Source: Ensifer adhaerens (GTDB lineage Bacteria; Pseudomonadota; Alphaproteobacteria; Rhizobiales; Rhizobiaceae). From it: a stretch of DNA of 64,000 nucleotides. Shown here one piece after another: positions 1 through 12,299 of this stretch. Position 1 is the stretch's first letter. Every line of letters starts with the position of its first letter. The notes beneath the pieces were generated by a model. The model was not told where the DNA came from and did not search any database. It was given only the letters and a program-made list of their open reading frames with translations. The position numbers and the translations under genes were made by a program. The DNA lies in contig NZ_CP015880.1 in NCBI RefSeq assembly GCF_000697965.2, positions 3,110,001 through 3,174,000 on the forward strand, written 5' to 3'.

Positions 1-842
1 GGCCAGCCGACGCTGTCGATGTTCTCGCGGCCGACGCGGCGGTTCTGCTGGACGAGATAGGGCATCGCGTCATGCACGCCGGCGAACTGGACGCCGGGGA
101 TGCCCGCGTCGCGCGGGGTCTCGGAGCCGCCGCAGTAGAGCACGGCGTCATGCTCGTCGAGCAGGCGCTGCATCGGAACGTCGACGCCGACATTGATGCC
201 GCAGTGGAAAGTGACGCCTTCGCCGCGCATCTGGTCGACGCGGCGATCGATGAAGTTCTTCTCCATCTTGAAGTCCGGGATGCCGTAGCGCAGCAGGCCG
301 CCGGGCTTGGTTTCGCGCTCGTAGACGTGCACCTCGTGGCCGGCGCGGGCAAGCTGCTGGGCCGCGGCCATACCGGCAGGTCCCGAGCCGATGATCGCGA
401 CCTTCTTGCCGGTCTTGGTGACGGCCGGCTGCGGCACGATATAGCCCATTTCATAGGCCTTGTCGGCGATCGCCTGTTCGACGGTCTTGATCGCGACCGG
501 GGTGTCTTCGAGGTTCAGCGTGCAGGCTTCCTCGCACGGCGCCGGGCAGACGCGGCCGGTGAATTCCGGGAAGTTGTTGGTCGAATGCAGGTTGCGGATC
601 GCCTCGTCCCAGTTGCCGTTGTAGACGAGATCGTTCCAGTCCGGGATCTGGTTGTGCACCGGGCAGCCGGTCGGGCCGTGGCAATAGGGGATGCCACAGT
701 CCATGCAGCGAGCAGCCTGCTTCTGCACTTCCGGTTCTGACATCGGAATGGTGAATTCGCGAAAATGGCGGATGCGGTCGGACGCCGGCTGGTACTTTGC
801 CACTTGCCGGTCGATCTCGAGAAATCCAGTTACCTTACCCAT
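1..842 (-). CDS. gltD: Glutamate synthase [NADPH] small subunit, 5' part (truncated by window edge)
   Basis: Small subunit of GOGAT. It passes electrons from NADPH through FAD and Fe-S clusters to the large subunit, which makes glutamate from glutamine and 2-oxoglutarate. The start is the ATG read at 842-840 on the minus strand (MGKVTGFLEIDRQ). Near residue 45 comes the ferredoxin-like cysteine pattern ARCMDCGIPYCHGPTGCP, then CPAPCEEAC near residue 92, which together bind the 4Fe-4S clusters. A Rossmann motif KKVAIIGSGPAGMAAA follows near residue 140. About 280 of the usual 470 to 485 residues are inside the window; the C-terminal NADPH domain lies to the left. It sits 108 bp downstream of gltB on the same strand, so co-transcription is expected. 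Identity is certain from these motifs. Confidence 0.97.
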   Translation of the reverse strand, partial: MGKVTGFLEIDRQVAKYQPASDRIRHFREFTIPMSEPEVQKQAARCMDCGIPYCHGPTGCPVHNQIPDWNDLVYNGNWDEAIRNLHSTNNFPEFTGRVCPAPCEEACTLNLEDTPVAIKTVEQAIADKAYEMGYIVPQPAVTKTGKKVAIIGSGPAGMAAAQQLARAGHEVHVYERETKPGGLLRYGIPDFKMEKNFIDRRVDQMRGEGVTFHCGINVGVDVPMQRLLDEHDAVLYCGGSETPRDAGIPGVQFAGVHDAMPYLVQQNRRVGRENIDSVGW

Positions 843-950
843 CGTTTCATCCTGAAAGCTGTGCGTCTGAACAGGCGCTTTTTGCGAGCGCGCGTGAGGG
901 GCCCCCGAACCGATCTGTGATGAACCGGGAGCCTTGGTCACCGGGGCCTC

Positions 951-5675
<4,725 letters not shown>

Positions 5676-5949
5676 CGTTTTCCCTCCTGTTGAACCCGGC
5701 ACCGCCGGGCATGGCACCGCCCGCGCATGACTCTTCGTTGCGTGCAAAGACACGCCGAAAAGCCGGGGCACTCATCGTCTCATGATCCTGATCAGGTCGC
5801 AAATAAGCACGGCATCATCAGGCACTGATGTCTGCGACCATCCTGACGGCAGGCGATAACAACCGGATGAAATCCGGCCAATCCTCCCGCTTCGCACGCC
5901 GGATGCCACTTTTTTAGGCACTCACGGCGATTGTTCCGGTCCCTAGACC

Positions 5950-5978
5950 GAAATAGGACAGCAAACCTGTCCTATTTC
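5950..5978. repeat. Perfect inverted repeat, probable operator
   Basis: The arms GAAATAGGACAG (5950-5961) and CTGTCCTATTTC (5967-5978) are exact reverse complements separated by five bases (CAAAC). There is no T-run after it, so it is a better operator candidate than a terminator. It lies roughly midway between the gltB and ltaE starts. The regulator is unknown. Confidence 0.6.
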
Positions 5979-6055
5979 ATGTGCTCTATGCCAGAAACCA
6001 CCCCCCTCTGCAAGAGGCATATCAGCAAATAATGGAGAAGATTTTGCCGAACATT

Positions 6056-6071
6056 GCCGGAAATTTCCGGC
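6056..6071. repeat. 16-bp perfect palindrome upstream of ltaE
   Basis: GCCGGAAATTTCCGGC reads identically on both strands and is followed by CTTTTATAATTAAATTA, an unusually A+T-rich patch. It could be an operator, or a small hairpin with a T-rich tail on the plus strand. Confidence 0.5.
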
Positions 6072-6229
6072 TTTTATAATTAAATTACGGCATATCGTCG
6101 TTTTCTTCATTTTGGTTTCAAACTGGTCTCCTGTTGGCCTTTCGGCCGCTGACCGTGATTGATCCGGCTATAAACTCGGCTAAGGTCGGCAAAAGCCGTC
6201 GAATTGACGGTGAAACAGGGTGAGAAGTG

Positions 6230-7276
6230 ATGATTTTTTCGTCTGATAACTGGGCTGGCGCCCATCCCGCGATTGCCGAAAGCCTGATGGCCCATGCCGG
6301 CGGCTACGCGTCGGCCTATGGCACCAGCGAGCTTGACCGGAAGGTGGAGAAGAAGTTCGCGGACATCTTCGAAAGGGACGTCGCCGTCTTCTTCGTCGGC
6401 ACCGGAACAGCCGCCAATTCGCTGGCACTGGCAACAGCCAACCGCGCCGGCGGCGTCGCCTTCTGCCATCGCGAGGCCCATGTCATCGCCGACGAATGCG
6501 GCGCGCCCGAATTCTTTTCGCATGGCGCCCGACTGAAACCCGTCGACGGACCGCGGGGCAAGATGGAGGCCTCCCGCCTTGAAGCCGAGATCCGGCGCTT
6601 CCCGCTCGATAACGTCCATGGCGGCCAGCCCAGTGCGGTATCGCTGACGCAGGCGACGGAAAGCGGCACGGTCTATTCGCTCGCCGAAATCGAAGCGATC
6701 TCGGCCGTCGCCAAGGGACACAGGCTGCCGCTGCACATGGATGGTGCGCGCTTCGCCAACGCGCTGGTCAGCCTCGACGTAACGCCCGCCGAAATGACCT
6801 GGAAGCGCGGCGTCGACCTCGTCTCCTTCGGCGGCACCAAGAACGGCTGCTGGTGCGCCGAGGCGCTGGTGCTGTTCGACCTCTCCAAGGCCCACGAGAT
6901 GCACTTCCTGCGCAAGCGCTCCGCCCAGCTTTTCTCCAAGTCGCGTTTCGTCTCGGCGCAGTTCGACGCCTATTTCGCCGGCGATCTCTGGCTGAATCTC
7001 GCCCGTCACGCCAACGCCATGGCCACACGCCTGGCCGAGGGCATTGCCGCCGCAAAGACGAGCCGGCTTGCCTGGCAGGCCGATGCCAACGAGGTCTTCG
7101 CCATCATCAACAAGGATGTGGCGGCGAAGCTCAGGCAGGATGGCGCCGTCTTCTACGACTGGCCAGTGCCGCACGACCTCGAGGGCAAGCTTGCTAAGAA
7201 CGAGGGCCTCTATCGCCTCGTCACCAGCTTTGCGACCAAGGCCGAGGACGTCGACCGCTTCGTCGCCAGCTGCTGA
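6230..7276 (+). CDS. ltaE: Low-specificity L-threonine aldolase
   Basis: PLP-dependent fold-type I enzyme cleaving L-threonine or L-allo-threonine to glycine and acetaldehyde. The protein of 348 residues starts FSSDNWAGAHP, the family's typical opening (SDN...HP). It has a PLP-phosphate loop GTGTAANSLAL, the aspartate-bearing strand LHMDGARFANAL, and the Schiff-base lysine at residue 204 in SFGGTKNGCWCAEAL. ATG 6230 follows AGGGTGAGAAG; a GTG three bases earlier (6227) is an equally in-frame alternative. It faces away from gltB and converges on a LysR gene 24 bp downstream. Bacterial threonine aldolases overlap in specificity, so substrate choice is family inference. Confidence 0.93.
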   Translation: MIFSSDNWAGAHPAIAESLMAHAGGYASAYGTSELDRKVEKKFADIFERDVAVFFVGTGTAANSLALATANRAGGVAFCHREAHVIADECGAPEFFSHGARLKPVDGPRGKMEASRLEAEIRRFPLDNVHGGQPSAVSLTQATESGTVYSLAEIEAISAVAKGHRLPLHMDGARFANALVSLDVTPAEMTWKRGVDLVSFGGTKNGCWCAEALVLFDLSKAHEMHFLRKRSAQLFSKSRFVSAQFDAYFAGDLWLNLARHANAMATRLAEGIAAAKTSRLAWQADANEVFAIINKDVAAKLRQDGAVFYDWPVPHDLEGKLAKNEGLYRLVTSFATKAEDVDRFVASC

Positions 7277-7300
7277 GCAGTATCGGTATCAGCCCTGCCT

Positions 7301-8158
7301 TCAAGACTGCCCTTGCAGGGTCCTCAGATTGGCGAGGATTTCGACCGAGAGCGCCGCACTCAGCTTTCGGTCGACGCCCTTGCTCGGCACCAGCACGAAT
7401 TCCACGTCTTCGAGCGGCGGCAGGAGCCCGGCCGGGATTTCCTTCAGCCCCGAGGGCACCATGCTGCGCGGCTGCACGAGCACGCCCATGCCGGCACGGG
7501 CCGCCGCCGTCAGGCCGCTGAGGCTGCCACAAGTGCATACGATCCGCCACGGCAGACGGTGACGGTCGAGCACTTCGAGCGCGACGCTGCGGGTGATGCT
7601 CGGCGGCGGAAAGGCGATCAGCGGCAGCACCTTGTCGCGCTTGATCCTCTCGGGATCGCGCGCGAGCCAAACCAGCGGTTCGCGATAGACGAGCTCGCCT
7701 CTGAGGTCGCCGAGCCTGCGCTTGGCAAGCACCAGATCGATCTCGCCATTGTCCTGCATCTGGTAGAGCACGCCGCTCAAGGCCACCGTGAGTTCCAGAT
7801 CGACCGACGGATGCGCGCGGACGAAGTCTTCCAGCACCGCCGGCAGCCGGCTCATGACGAAGTCCTCGGAGACCCCGAGGCGGAGACGGCCGCGCAAACT
7901 GCTTTCGGCAAACAGCGCCCGGACCTCGCCGTCGATCGCCAGCATCGAGCGCGCGTGGGCAAGCAGCGCCTGCCCGTCTGCCGTCAGCGAAACGCGGTGC
8001 GTATCGCGGTCGACGAGCGTGCGTCCGAGCGAGGCTTCGAGCCGCTGGATATGCTGGCTGACCGTCGATTGCCCGAGCGATAGTTTTTCCGCCGCAAGCG
8101 TGAAGCTGCCCATCTGTTCGAGGGCGACGAAACTGCGCAACTGCACGAGATCCAACAT
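7301..8158 (-). CDS. LysR-family transcriptional regulator
   Basis: LysR regulator of 285 residues, normal family length. Residues 1-60 form the winged helix-turn-helix (LVQLRSFVALEQMGSFTLAAEKLSLGQSTVSQHIQRLE), followed by the linker helix and a substrate-binding domain from about residue 90 (RGRLRLGVSEDF). It is divergent from a transporter gene 95 bp away. LysR regulators commonly control the divergent neighbour, so the symporter at 8254 is the natural target. An ATAACTGTTAT dyad sits in the shared gap. The inducer is not deducible. Confidence 0.93.
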   Translation of the reverse strand: MLDLVQLRSFVALEQMGSFTLAAEKLSLGQSTVSQHIQRLEASLGRTLVDRDTHRVSLTADGQALLAHARSMLAIDGEVRALFAESSLRGRLRLGVSEDFVMSRLPAVLEDFVRAHPSVDLELTVALSGVLYQMQDNGEIDLVLAKRRLGDLRGELVYREPLVWLARDPERIKRDKVLPLIAFPPPSITRSVALEVLDRHRLPWRIVCTCGSLSGLTAAARAGMGVLVQPRSMVPSGLKEIPAGLLPPLEDVEFVLVPSKGVDRKLSAALSVEILANLRTLQGQS

Positions 8159-8176
8159 AGCTCATCTCATTTCGTG

Positions 8177-8187
8177 ATAACTGTTAT
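8177..8187. promoter_or_regulatory. Dyad in LysR/symporter gap, candidate LysR operator
   Basis: ATAAC-T-GTTAT is a 5-1-5 inverted repeat 19 bp upstream of the lysR start. LysR boxes usually have dyads of the T-N11-A type, so it is a plausible autoregulatory site; support is only positional. Confidence 0.4.
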
Positions 8188-8253
8188 TCCTTGCATCCTG
8201 CTTCACAATGAGCGATCCCCGCAAGACGTTCGTTAACGAGCAAGTGAGCTGAT

Positions 8254-9246
8254 ATGCGCCGCTACCTTCCCGATACCTTCACGATCCTGCTTCTGGCGAC
8301 GGTGCTGCTTGCATCCGTCCTGCCGATCCATGGCGAGGCAACCGAATGGTTCGGATTGGCGACGAAGGTGGCTGTCGGCATGGTCTTCTTCCTACACGGC
8401 GCGCGCCTGTCGCGCGACGTGGTGATCGCCGGCATCCTGCACTGGCGCCTGCACCTGACGATCCTTGCCTCGACCTTCGTGCTCTTCCCGCTGATCGGCC
8501 TTGCGATCGGCTTCGTGCCGGATTCGATCCTGCCGCAGTCGCTCTATACCGGCATCCTCTTCCTCTGCGTGCTGCCCTCGACGGTGCAGTCGTCGATCGC
8601 ATTCACTTCCATGGCCGGTGGCAATGTGCCGGCCGCGATCTGCTCGGCGTCGGCCTCCAACATTTTCGGCATGTTCCTGACGCCGCTGCTCGTCGGGTTG
8701 CTGTTTTCCGCCGGCGGCCATGGCACCGTCACGCTCGATGCGGTCAAGCAGATCCTGCTGCAGCTGCTTGCCCCCTTCGTCATCGGCCAGATGCTGCAGC
8801 CCGTGATCGGCAACTGGATCCGCGCCCGCAAGGGACTGTTGGCGCCGGTCGATCGCGGCTCGATCCTGATGGTCGTCTACCTCGCCTTCAGCCAGGCGGT
8901 CACCTCCGGCCTGTGGCAGACGTTTTCTCTGACCGATCTCGGCGTGCTCGTCGTCATCGAAATCGTCATGCTGGCACTCGTGCTTGCCGTCACCATGTAT
9001 GGCAGCCGCCTGCTCGGTTTCGACAAGGCCGACGAGATCGCGATCACCTTCTGCGGCTCGAAGAAGAGCCTTGCGAGCGGTGTCCCCATGGCAAGCGCCA
9101 TCTTCGCCGGCCAGAACATCGGCGCGATCGTGCTGCCCGTCATGCTGTTTCACCAGATCCAGCTGATGGCCTGCGCGGTGATTGCACAGCGCTATGCAGC
9201 AAGGAAAGCGGCGGCTTCCGCCATGCCGGTACCGGCCCAGCCCTGA
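8254..9246 (+). CDS. Bile acid:sodium symporter family transporter (YfeH/SBF-like)
   Basis: Integral membrane protein of 330 residues with about nine or ten hydrophobic helices, beginning MRRYLPDTFTILLLATVLLASVLP. Recognisable SBF-like segments are KVAVGMVFFLHGARLSRDVV, FLCVLPSTVQSSIAFTSMAGGN and ITFCGSKKSLASGVPMASAIF. The last two match the conserved polar breaks of the SBF_like (YfeH) branch, where unwound helices bind Na+ and substrate. The true substrate of this branch is unsettled; bile acid is a family name rather than evidence. The gene is divergent from the LysR gene and is closed by a bidirectional terminator at 9258-9292. Confidence 0.88.
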   Translation: MRRYLPDTFTILLLATVLLASVLPIHGEATEWFGLATKVAVGMVFFLHGARLSRDVVIAGILHWRLHLTILASTFVLFPLIGLAIGFVPDSILPQSLYTGILFLCVLPSTVQSSIAFTSMAGGNVPAAICSASASNIFGMFLTPLLVGLLFSAGGHGTVTLDAVKQILLQLLAPFVIGQMLQPVIGNWIRARKGLLAPVDRGSILMVVYLAFSQAVTSGLWQTFSLTDLGVLVVIEIVMLALVLAVTMYGSRLLGFDKADEIAITFCGSKKSLASGVPMASAIFAGQNIGAIVLPVMLFHQIQLMACAVIAQRYAARKAAASAMPVPAQP

Positions 9247-9257
9247 TTGATCCGACA

Positions 9258-9292
9258 ACAAAAAACGGCGCCCGTAGAGGACGCCGTTCTTT
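9258..9292. terminator. Bidirectional intrinsic terminator
   Basis: Arms AACGGCG (9264-9270) and CGCCGTT (9282-9288) are flanked by A6 on the left and TTCTTTG on the right. It therefore can stop the symporter from the left and, with a better U-run, ibpA from the right. Confidence 0.8.
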
Positions 9293-9330
9293 GTGGGAGG
9301 TCTATTTCATGCCCTGTTCGGGCGTGATGT

Positions 9331-9792
9331 TCAGAGGGTCTGAGCCTCGATCTGCTTCGGCTGCGATGCGACCGACGCGATCTCGATCCGGCGGGGCTTG
9401 GCGGCTTCCGGGATCTCGCGGGTAAGATCGATGTGCAGCAAGCCATTCTTCAGCGAAGCGGACTTGATCTCCACGTGATCGGCGAGCTGGAAGCGGCGCT
9501 CGAAGGCGCGCTTGGCAATGCCGCGATGGAGAAACTGGCTTTCTTCGCCCTTGTCCTCGGCCTTTTCGCCCTTGACCGTCAGCGTGTGTTCACGCGCCTC
9601 GATCGAAAGCTCGCTCTCGTCGAAACCGGCAACGGCCATGGTAATGCGGTAGGCGTTTTCGCCGGTGCGCTCGATGTTGTAGGGCGGATAGGTCTGGGCT
9701 TCACCCGGCTGGCCGAGGCTGTCGAGCATGGTGAACAGGCGGTCGAATCCGACGGTGGAGCGGTAAAGGGGAGAGAAATCGAAGTGACGCAT
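9331..9792 (-). CDS. ibpA: Small heat-shock protein, Hsp20/IbpA family
   Basis: Small heat-shock chaperone of 153 residues that holds unfolding proteins for refolding by DnaK/ClpB. It starts MRHFDFSPLYRSTVGFDRLF, the IbpA-type N terminus. The alpha-crystallin domain covers about residues 38-130 (YPPYNIERTGENAYRI, VAGFDESELSI, FLHRGIAKRAFERRFQLA, LKNGLLHIDL). The start at 9792 is fixed by GGAGGA 5 bp upstream; the frame continues to 10038 but that part is the leader. The upstream region carries an RpoH-type promoter and a ROSE-like thermometer, so heat should act on both transcription and translation. Confidence 0.96.
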   Translation of the reverse strand: MRHFDFSPLYRSTVGFDRLFTMLDSLGQPGEAQTYPPYNIERTGENAYRITMAVAGFDESELSIEAREHTLTVKGEKAEDKGEESQFLHRGIAKRAFERRFQLADHVEIKSASLKNGLLHIDLTREIPEAAKPRRIEIASVASQPKQIEAQTL

Positions 9793-9887
9793 GGTGTCCT
9801 CCTTGGAGCAACTTTTGCGATGTCTGGTCGGCCACCCCATTCTGGCAGTGGCAAGACCGGTGAACGGACCCGTCTTCGGCGCCCGTG
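9793..9887 (-). promoter_or_regulatory. ROSE-type RNA thermometer in ibpA leader
   Basis: Read on the minus strand, the last 20 bases before the ibpA start contain TTGCTCC (9805-9811), one base, then AGGAGGA (9797-9803). This is the hallmark of ROSE elements: a U(U/C)GCU segment pairs with the Shine-Dalgarno sequence through an imperfect helix that melts on warming. The leader from the predicted start near 9887 is about 95 nt, the size of rhizobial ROSE leaders, and has room for further upstream hairpins. ROSE elements were described from rhizobial small heat-shock genes; the assignment here is by pattern. Confidence 0.72.
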
Positions 9888-9893
9888 ACCCTG

Positions 9894-9922
9894 ATTTGGG
9901 GAGGCGATTTGACGACTTCAAG
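9894..9922 (-). promoter_or_regulatory. RpoH (sigma-32) type promoter of ibpA
   Basis: On the minus strand CTTGAA (9922-9917) is followed after 15 bases by CCCCAAAT (9901-9894). This closely fits the heat-shock sigma consensus CTTGAA-N13-17-CCCCATNT. It sits about 100 bp upstream of the ibpA start. Confidence 0.75.
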
Positions 9923-9984
9923 ACGCCCCCGCCGACGATTTTTCCGTGAACCCGACATGAACGCCGGCTTCGGCTTCCGTTCAG

Positions 9985-10106
9985 CCCGGCGGGACTAAAA
10001 CAAAATCCTGGGCCGCAACGCCCAGGCTGAAGTGACATGTCCCTTCCCCTTCAGCGGCCGGAAACGGTGATCGTCCGGATTTCACCCACCGTTTCCGGCT
10101 TTTTTC
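9985..10106 (+). ncRNA. Possible small RNA with orphan terminator
   Basis: A strong intrinsic terminator on the plus strand (arms GCCGGAAACGGTG at 10057-10069 and CACCGTTTCCGGC at 10087-10099, then T6) has no plus-strand gene in front of it: the symporter already ends 800 bp upstream with its own terminator and ibpA is on the other strand. Just upstream are the hairpin CCTGGGC-cgcaac-GCCCAGG and CTGAAG...CTTCAG. I could not find a convincing promoter, so the 5' end is approximate. The alternative is a terminator protecting the following hydrolase gene. Confidence 0.35.
10057..10106 (+). terminator. Strong intrinsic terminator without an obvious upstream gene
   Basis: It has a perfect 13-bp stem, a 17-nt loop and a T6 run (10100-10105). 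See the possible small RNA immediately upstream. Confidence 0.8.
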
Positions 10107-10180
10107 TTTGACGGCGAAGACGCTGCCGCCTATCCCTTGATGCTACCGATCAACACGCTTTCACCTCCGGCCACGACCCC

Positions 10181-11146
10181 ATGAGCTCGATCCTCCACGC
10201 GACACCGGACAATCCGATCCCGGACAATCATGTCGCTGGCTTTTTCGATGGCATCGGCGGCCGCAAGATCCGCTATGCGATCTTCAAGACGAAGCAGCCG
10301 GTGGCGCGCGGCACGGTCGTTCTGCTGCAGGGCCGCAACGAATCGATCGAGAAGTACTTCGAGACGATTGCCGATCTGACTGCGGCCGGCCTCTGGGTCG
10401 CCACCTTCGACTGGCGCGGCCAGGCCGGCTCCGAGCGGCTGCTGGCGCACCCCGGACGCGGTTATGTCGACCACTTTTCCGACTATGAGCGCGACCTCAG
10501 CACCTTCCTCGAACAGATCGTGCTGCCCGATACCCGCCTGCCCTTCTCGATCGTCGCCCATTCCATGGGCGCTCTCGTTGCCCTCTCCCTCGCCCCGATG
10601 CTGGCAAGCCGCATCGATCGGCTTGTAGTGCTCGCACCCTTCGTCGGCCTTGGCGGCCAGGCGCTCGGCGAAAAGAGCATCGCGACGGTTGCGACCTTCA
10701 TGCGGCTGGTCGGTCTCGGCGCCCTGCCGGCACACCCCGACAAGGGCAACCGCCCCTTCGAAAACAACGTGCTGACGGCCGATCGCCGCCGCTACGCCCG
10801 CAACATCGCGCTAACCGATGCGCATCCGGAACTTAGGCTCGGGCCCCCGACGGCGCGCTGGCTGAGCGAGGCTTTCCACGCCATGCGCCGGGTCATCCGC
10901 CGCGAGCATCTGACCCGCATCACCCTGCCGACGATCATCCTGGCACCGACGGCCGATCGGCTGGTACCCCATATCGCCGTCGAATGGCTGGCGCGCAATT
11001 TCCGCGCCGCCCAGATGATCCCGATCGACGGCGCCCGACACGAGCTGCTGCACGAGGCGGACCGCTACCGCGCCCAGGCGATGGCAGCGATCCTCGCCTT
11101 CGTCATCCCCGAAGAAGGCGACGCGCGCGAAACCAGCGCCGCCTGA
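10181..11146 (+). CDS. Alpha/beta hydrolase, lysophospholipase (serine aminopeptidase S33 domain) family
   Basis: Cytosolic hydrolase of 321 residues of the PldB/monoacylglycerol-lipase branch. The nucleophile elbow is AHSMG with Ser128; the acid is in IILAPTADRLVP and the catalytic His in IDGARHELLHEADR. The oxyanion strand TVVLLQGRNESIEKYFE precedes them, with WVATFDWRGQAGSERL near residue 75 characteristic of this branch. No signal peptide is visible. The ribosome site before ATG 10181 is poor, and no better in-frame start lies upstream. It follows an orphan terminator and precedes a repeat element. The substrate (lysophospholipid or monoglyceride) is inference. Confidence 0.9.
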   Translation: MSSILHATPDNPIPDNHVAGFFDGIGGRKIRYAIFKTKQPVARGTVVLLQGRNESIEKYFETIADLTAAGLWVATFDWRGQAGSERLLAHPGRGYVDHFSDYERDLSTFLEQIVLPDTRLPFSIVAHSMGALVALSLAPMLASRIDRLVVLAPFVGLGGQALGEKSIATVATFMRLVGLGALPAHPDKGNRPFENNVLTADRRRYARNIALTDAHPELRLGPPTARWLSEAFHAMRRVIRREHLTRITLPTIILAPTADRLVPHIAVEWLARNFRAAQMIPIDGARHELLHEADRYRAQAMAAILAFVIPEEGDARETSAA

Positions 11147-11162
11147 AGCAAGCGATCGCTCG

Positions 11163-11218
11163 CGACAGCGCCGCACGTCCTATCAGACGCGCAAAGGTCA
11201 CTGTAACACGTTGATTTT
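11163..11218 (-). repeat. 56-bp interspersed repeat, copy A (inverted)
   Basis: The reverse complement of this segment matches 24685-24740 at 48 of 56 positions. Shared blocks include AAAATCAA, GTGTTACAG, GACCTT and CGTCTGATA followed by an ACGYGCGGCGCT block. The centre can fold as a hairpin around GCGTCTGATAAGACGC (perfect in copy B). It lies 17 bp after the hydrolase stop. Confidence 0.7.
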
Positions 11219-11256
11219 ACGGATATCTGCACCTGCCGCGCGAGGCGCAGGGCGGA

Positions 11257-12030
11257 TCAGCCCTCCAGGATTTCCAGCGCCTGCGCGTGCAGTTCGGCAT
11301 TGCCGGCAGCAATAACTTCGCCGCCCATTTCCGCCGGACCGCCCTGCCAGTTGGTGACGATGCCGCCGGCCTGCTCGATCAGAGGGATGAGCCCGCCGAC
11401 ATCATAGGGCTTCAGCCCGCATTCGATTACCAGATCGACATGGCCGGCGGCCAGAAGCGCGAATGCGTAGCAATCGCAGCCGTAGCGGAACAGCCGCACC
11501 TTGCTTTGCACCGTCTCATAGCGGGTCTTGAGATCGCCGGAATAGAGATGCGGCGAGGTGGTGAAAAGCACCGCGTCGTCAAGCGATCTGCAGGCGCGGG
11601 TCGAAAGCACCTGCTCGCCACCCGGCCCGCGGTAGACCGATTTCGTGCCGTCGGCGAAATAGCGCTCGCCGGTGAAAGGCTGGTCCATCAGGCCCATGAC
11701 CGCATCGCCATTGCGATAGAGGCCGACCAGCGTGCCCCAGACCGGCAAGCCGGAAATGAAGGCGCGCGTGCCGTCGATCGGGTCGATGACCCAGACATAC
11801 TCGCGGTCGAGGCCAATATTGCCGTGCTCTTCGCCAAGAATGCCATGGTCCGGGAAATGCGCCTCGATCAGCGCGCGGATCGCCGCTTCCGCCGATTGGT
11901 CCGCTTCCGTTACCGGATCGAAGCCGCTCTCCAGCTTGTTGACCACGCTGGTCCCGATCCGAAAGCGCGGCAGGGTTTCCGCCTTGGCGGCATCTGCAAG
12001 ACGATCGAAGAAGGCGCGGTCAGGCAACAT
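11257..12030 (-). CDS. hisN: Histidinol-phosphatase, inositol-monophosphatase type
   Basis: Mg2+-dependent phosphatase of 257 residues in the inositol monophosphatase fold. The metal ligands are visible as GILGEEHG (residues 63-70) and VIDPIDGTRAFISG (about 80-93), with the C-terminal YDVGGLIPLIEQAGG. The variants RAFISG and YGCDCYAFALLAAGHVD match the HisN-type histidinol phosphatases used by actinobacteria and rhizobia for the penultimate step of histidine synthesis, rather than SuhB (which has DGTxNF). It stands alone on the minus strand; the sRNA gene lies beyond its start. A different small phosphoester substrate cannot be excluded. Confidence 0.85.
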   Translation of the reverse strand: MLPDRAFFDRLADAAKAETLPRFRIGTSVVNKLESGFDPVTEADQSAEAAIRALIEAHFPDHGILGEEHGNIGLDREYVWVIDPIDGTRAFISGLPVWGTLVGLYRNGDAVMGLMDQPFTGERYFADGTKSVYRGPGGEQVLSTRACRSLDDAVLFTTSPHLYSGDLKTRYETVQSKVRLFRYGCDCYAFALLAAGHVDLVIECGLKPYDVGGLIPLIEQAGGIVTNWQGGPAEMGGEVIAAGNAELHAQALEILEG

Positions 12031-12265
12031 GGCGATCTCTCAGGAAAACATGGAGGAAGGTACGTCCTGCATAGACGAAATTTGTCGAAAGGCAAACGAC
12101 CGAGCACGCCCACCTGCGGGCGTCGTCGGCGTCAGGGCAGGAGCATTTCGCACTGCACCACGACCGCTTCGTACTTCAAACGCGGCTTTGGCGAATTCAA
12201 TCGGTTGATTCGCCATTTCCGGCTGAAAAACTTTTGACGCGACGCAAAAGTTTTCACCGGCAAAC

Positions 12266-12294
12266 TTGACATTTGTGCAGTGCAATATTATGGT
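12266..12294 (+). promoter_or_regulatory. Sigma-70 promoter of the MmgR-like sRNA
   Basis: TTGACA (12266-12271), a 17-bp spacer, then TATGGT (12289-12294). The expected start is about 12300-12301. The dyad TGCAGTGCA lies in the spacer. Confidence 0.75.
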
Positions 12295-12299
12295 TTTCC

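Larger units (their letters stand above)
5676..6229. promoter_or_regulatory. Divergent gltB / ltaE control region
   Basis: This 554-bp gap separates two divergent genes and holds no convincing gene. It contains a perfect 12-bp-arm inverted repeat at 5950-5978, a perfect 16-bp palindrome at 6056-6071, and the small palindrome CCTGATCAGG near 5786-5795. No promoter boxes could be assigned with confidence. The extra length compared with neighbouring gaps suggests real regulatory content. Confidence 0.5.

Noticed and set aside
12040..12265. Frames between hisN and the sRNA promoter
   Set aside because: Short, no ribosome sites, no conserved motifs; better explained as upstream regulatory DNA.
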